Part shown: positions 29,143-32,312 of the stretch, piece by piece
How the letters are laid out: each line of letters begins with the position of its first letter
How positions within the stretch are numbered: position 1 is the first letter of the stretch
The notes under the pieces: generated by a model
Databases searched by the model: none
The model's input: only the letters and a program-made list of their open reading frames with translations
Told to the model about the DNA's origin: nothing
Program-made: the position numbers and the translations under genes
Source: an uncultured Pseudomonadota bacterium
GTDB lineage: Bacteria > Pseudomonadota > Gammaproteobacteria > Methylococcales > Methylomonadaceae
Length of the DNA stretch: 32,312 bases
Reading direction: 5' to 3'
Assembly: GCA_903902945.1 (NCBI GenBank)
Contig: CAIUWU010000223.1
Location: 1 to 32,312 of the forward strand

Positions 29143-30096
29143 GTGGTTAACAGAAAAATTCGCATTACCGCCCCCGCCAGACTCCATATGGGCTTTATCG
29201 ATTTAAGCAGCGCTTTGGATCGGCATTTTGGCAGCATCGGTGTCGGACTCAATGAAATCTCGACACAATTGACTCTTTCGGCTGCAGCGCAAACCACCGC
29301 CTGCGGTCCTTGTGCGGAGCGGGCTTTGAAATGTCTGAAGCAGTTATGTCAGCAGTTGCAAGTTTCTGATGCGCTCCAGCTTGAGATTGACAGCGCAATT
29401 CCCGAGCATGTCGGACTGGGTTCCGGCACCCAGTTGTCGCTGGCAATTGGTGTGGCTTTGAGTCATTTTTATGACTTGAAACTTTCGGTACGCGACATCG
29501 CCTGTCTGACCGATCGTGGCGCCCGTTCCGGCATCGGCATCGGCGTTTTCGAACAGGGCGGCTTTGTAGTCGATGGCGGCCGCGGCCCGGCTACCACCAC
29601 ACCACCGTTACTATCACGTATTGCAGTACCTGATGCCTGGCGTTTCATTCTGGTATTCGATACGCGCGGCCAGGGCCTGCATGGCGAACAGGAAATCAGC
29701 GCTTTCAAAGCGTTGCCAGCGTTCCCCAGAAGCAAAGCCGAACAGTTGTGTTATCTGTTGCTGATGCAAGGCTTGCCGGCACTGGCGGAAGCAGACCTCA
29801 AACAATTTGGCGCTGTCATTACTGCCTTGCAGCAGGCTGTTGGCGAACATTTTGCGCCGGTGCAGGGCGGCGTTTTCACCAGCACCGAAGTCGCTGCAGC
29901 GATGCAATGGTTACAGGCTCAGGGTGCAGTAGCAATAGGGCAGACATCATGGGGGCCAACCGGTTTTTGCGCGGTATCCAGTCAGGAAACTGCCGAGAGA
30001 TTGATAGCCGGTTTACAACAACAAGCGTATCCGCATTTGCAGTTTGCCATTACGACCGCCCGTAATCAGGGTGCCCGCATTAGTGTTACTGAATAA
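29143..30096 (+). CDS. beta-ribofuranosylaminobenzene 5'-phosphate synthase family protein (tetrahydromethanopterin biosynthesis)
   Basis: GTG start. ITAPARLHMGFIDLSSALDRHFGSIGVGL, PEHVGLGSGTQLSLAIGVAL, RGARSGIGIGVFEQGGFVVDGG: GHMP-kinase-like motifs of the RFAP synthase family. Confidence 0.9.
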   Translation: MVNRKIRITAPARLHMGFIDLSSALDRHFGSIGVGLNEISTQLTLSAAAQTTACGPCAERALKCLKQLCQQLQVSDALQLEIDSAIPEHVGLGSGTQLSLAIGVALSHFYDLKLSVRDIACLTDRGARSGIGIGVFEQGGFVVDGGRGPATTTPPLLSRIAVPDAWRFILVFDTRGQGLHGEQEISAFKALPAFPRSKAEQLCYLLLMQGLPALAEADLKQFGAVITALQQAVGEHFAPVQGGVFTSTEVAAAMQWLQAQGAVAIGQTSWGPTGFCAVSSQETAERLIAGLQQQAYPHLQFAITTARNQGARISVTE

Positions 30097-30394
30097 TATG
30101 TTCCAGGCTGTCATGCTGAAGCTGATTATCCTGCCAGCTGACAGTAATCACATCTCCGGGACGGGTGGTTTTCAAGCGCAGGGTAAAAAACGGATTTCTG
30201 GCAATACTACCCGCCATATCCAGACTGATCACCGGCTCACCATTGCATGAAATCTGCAGTTGCTGAATGAAGTGAGCCGTAATCAGCTGTCCATCGGCAT
30301 CCCGGTTACGGCCATTTTCCATAACATGGCTGATTAGCAGTTTCAGATCGGTGTACTGCGGATAACGCTGACTTCTGAGTTTGATAGTTGCCAT
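30086..30394 (-). CDS. soxZ: thiosulfate oxidation carrier complex protein SoxZ
   Basis: KLRSQRYPQYTDLKLLISHVMENGRNRDADGQLITAHFIQQLQ, NPFFTLRLKTTRPGDVITVSWQDN. Confidence 0.88.
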   Translation of the reverse strand: MATIKLRSQRYPQYTDLKLLISHVMENGRNRDADGQLITAHFIQQLQISCNGEPVISLDMAGSIARNPFFTLRLKTTRPGDVITVSWQDNQLQHDSLEHIIQ

Positions 30395-30847
30395 TTAGCC
30401 CGTCCCGCAACCGCCTTTCATGACATTAACCCATTGGCGGGTCTGCCAGTACTGCCCGTCTTGTCTGATAATCACCCAGACCTGACAGCTTTCGGCCATT
30501 TTGATGCGGCTAGTCAGATAGAGCAGGGCATTGGTTTGTAATTCTGCTTGCAAAATCAGCGGGGTGGGGTTTTTTTCGACCAGCACATACAGCCGGTCGA
30601 TATTATCCAGCTCACTGCTGATCAGCATCGGCACACTGGCGCCGTCTTCGGCATTTTCCGGGAGTTGCAGGCTGATCGAGTCGCTGTCAGTCAGTGTCTG
30701 ACCTGCAAACAGTTGTTGGAAAATGGTCTGAAAATCATCGCTGGCAAACAGCGGTCTGGGCCAGACGGCATCGACGACACGGCTGCGGAAAAAACTCAGT
30801 GCAGCCAGCCACTTCAGAAAACGGCGCCTGCTGAGCATCAACATCAA
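30395..30847 (-). CDS. soxY: thiosulfate oxidation carrier protein SoxY
   Basis: Twin-Arg-like N-terminus (SRRRFLKWLAAL) and C-terminal swinging arm GGCGTG. Directly upstream of soxZ. Confidence 0.85.
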   Translation of the reverse strand: MMLMLSRRRFLKWLAALSFFRSRVVDAVWPRPLFASDDFQTIFQQLFAGQTLTDSDSISLQLPENAEDGASVPMLISSELDNIDRLYVLVEKNPTPLILQAELQTNALLYLTSRIKMAESCQVWVIIRQDGQYWQTRQWVNVMKGGCGTG

Positions 30848-30859
30848 ACCCCAACTTAA

Positions 30860-31600
30860 TCAGGCGGATAACAACACTGTCTGCGCCAGCAGATTAATGG
30901 CGTTGTGCATTCCCAGTTTCAGATTGGCTTCGATTTCAGCCATGGTAATTTCAGTGCTTTCAAGGCCGGCGCCCCAGTTGGCGACCACAGAAATATTGGC
31001 ATACGCCAGATCCAGTTCTTTCGCCAGTGCGGCTTCCGGCATGCCGGTCATACCGACCAGATCGCAACCGTCATTGGCCAGACGCTTAATTTCGGCAGCG
31101 GTTTCCAGTCTTGGTCCCTGAGTACAGGCATAAGTGCCGGTGCCAACCACATCGATACCGGCAGTTGCCGCGGCGGCAATGATGCGCTGTCTGAGGTGTT
31201 CTGCGTATGGATAGCTGAAATCGATATGCGTCACATGCGCCAGATCATCGGCAAAAAAAGTATGTTCGCGGCCATAGCTGTAATCGATGATTTGATCAGG
31301 AATGGCAATCTGCGCCGGTTTCATGGCACGGGTAATGCCACCAACCGCAGCAACCGCCAGAATTTCAGTGACACCCAAGGCTTTTAAGCCCCAGATATTG
31401 GCGCGGTAGTTGATTTTGTGCGGCGGGATAGTGTGCGGATTACCGTGACGAGCCAGAAAAATCAGTTGCCGACCATCCAGTTCGCCAAACACATAATCAG
31501 CCGATGGCGCACCAAACGGGGTATCGACTGACTGAGTATGGGTAATGGTCAGACGATCGATTGCCGTCAGACCGGTACCACCAATAATTGCGAGCGTCAT
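30860..31600 (-). CDS. S-methyl-5'-thioadenosine/thioinosine phosphorylase family
   Basis: LAIIGGTGLTAIDRL, LARHGNPHTIPPHKINYRANIWGLKALGV, YACTQGPRLETAAEIKRLANDGCDLVGMTGMPEAALAKEL. Confidence 0.92.
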   Translation of the reverse strand: MTLAIIGGTGLTAIDRLTITHTQSVDTPFGAPSADYVFGELDGRQLIFLARHGNPHTIPPHKINYRANIWGLKALGVTEILAVAAVGGITRAMKPAQIAIPDQIIDYSYGREHTFFADDLAHVTHIDFSYPYAEHLRQRIIAAAATAGIDVVGTGTYACTQGPRLETAAEIKRLANDGCDLVGMTGMPEAALAKELDLAYANISVVANWGAGLESTEITMAEIEANLKLGMHNAINLLAQTVLLSA

Positions 31601-32142
31601 AACACGTCCTTGCAGGCAAAAATGCCATTAGCGTTTCTAAGATAGGCTTTGTAATCAAGACCAAAGCCGAATAAGTAATGATTAGCGACCTGTAAACCGA
31701 CGAAATCGGCCTGCAGCGGTTTGTCATATCCCAGTTGTTTATCCAGCAATACCGCCGAATACACCGCAGCTGCACCTTGTGATTTACACCAGTCGATGAT
31801 CGCCGCCAGAGTAAAGCCTTCGTCGAGAATATCATCGACAATCAGAATGTTACGACCGGCAAGTGGTGTCGAAGGCTTGAACAACCATTGAATCTCACTG
31901 CCGGACGTCTGGTTGCGATAGCGGCTGGCCTGAATACTGTCCAGCGTCAGTGGAAACGTCAGCCGGGTCAGCAATTGTCCGGCGGTAATGATGCCGCCAT
32001 TGATGACACATAACAGCAGCGGATTTTGCTCGGCCAGTTGCTGGTTGATGGCGGCGGCCATGTTATCCAGTGCCGCTTCGACTTCGGACTGCGTGTACAG
32101 ACAAATAGCGTTTTCTTGGATAGTACGGATTTCTTCAAGCAT
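31597..32142 (-). CDS. hpt: hypoxanthine-guanine phosphoribosyltransferase
   Basis: Phosphoribosyl-binding motif NILIVDDILDEGFTLAAI. Overlaps the phosphorylase by 4 bp. Confidence 0.92.
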   Translation of the reverse strand: MLEEIRTIQENAICLYTQSEVEAALDNMAAAINQQLAEQNPLLLCVINGGIITAGQLLTRLTFPLTLDSIQASRYRNQTSGSEIQWLFKPSTPLAGRNILIVDDILDEGFTLAAIIDWCKSQGAAAVYSAVLLDKQLGYDKPLQADFVGLQVANHYLFGFGLDYKAYLRNANGIFACKDVL

Positions 32143-32143
32143 A

Positions 32144-32312
32144 TCAGGCGGTCAGTTGGCTAAGTTGTTTGGAAACGCTTTGCCATCTGCTCAGCGTCGC
32201 TAACTGGGCCAGCTCAAACTGCGGCCGGCCTATCATTGCATTCAGATGCCTTTGTCTGGCGGCATTGGGCGCAAAGCGCACACCATCCAGTACCTGTTCG
32301 GCGGCAGCGGGA
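32144..32312 (-). CDS. C-terminal fragment of a gene, possibly beta-N-acetylhexosaminidase NagZ
   Basis: Minus-strand reading ...AAAEQVLDGVRFAPNAARQRHLNAMIGRPQFELAQLATLSRWQSVSKQLSQLTA*, truncated by window edge. The NagZ call is tentative. Confidence 0.4.
   Translation of the reverse strand, partial: PAAAEQVLDGVRFAPNAARQRHLNAMIGRPQFELAQLATLSRWQSVSKQLSQLTA

Noticed and set aside
30905-31387. 160 aa plus-strand ORF opposite the phosphorylase
   Set aside because: Antisense to a well-supported phosphorylase gene.
1-32312. CRISPR arrays, tRNA or rRNA genes
   Set aside because: No regularly spaced direct repeats, tRNA cloverleaf signatures or rRNA-like sequence recognised on reading either strand.

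Overview
The window looks like a gammaproteobacterial methanotroph or methylotroph chromosome segment; the taxonomy is inferred from gene content only. Most of it is core metabolism. Left part: pgl (partial), zwf, mutS, an aminotransferase, an FeS-type photolyase-like gene with DUF2256, a DnaQ/UvrC-like (Cho-type) fusion, a dCMP-deaminase-like gene, a ZnuD-like TonB receptor, ackA-pta, pntAB, and a nucleotidyltransferase/HAD pair. Right part: an RFAP-synthase family gene, soxYZ, MTA/MTI phosphorylase, hpt, and a partial gene at the edge. Between about 20.6 and 28.9 kb lies an accessory block with decayed IS3- and IS630-type transposase remnants. It carries a frameshifted beta-barrel porin next to a cysteine-free pentameric ligand-gated ion channel homologue, an orphan Rap1a/Tai-like secreted protein, and a compact three-gene quinoprotein cassette. 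That cassette encodes a PQQ alcohol dehydrogenase with the D-x-D lanthanide signature, an MxaJ/XoxJ-like binding protein, and a cytochrome c fused behind three putative-Ig (He_PIG-like) repeats. The cassette and the porin/channel pair are the best candidates for something under-described. All family assignments come from reading protein motifs, with no database searches.
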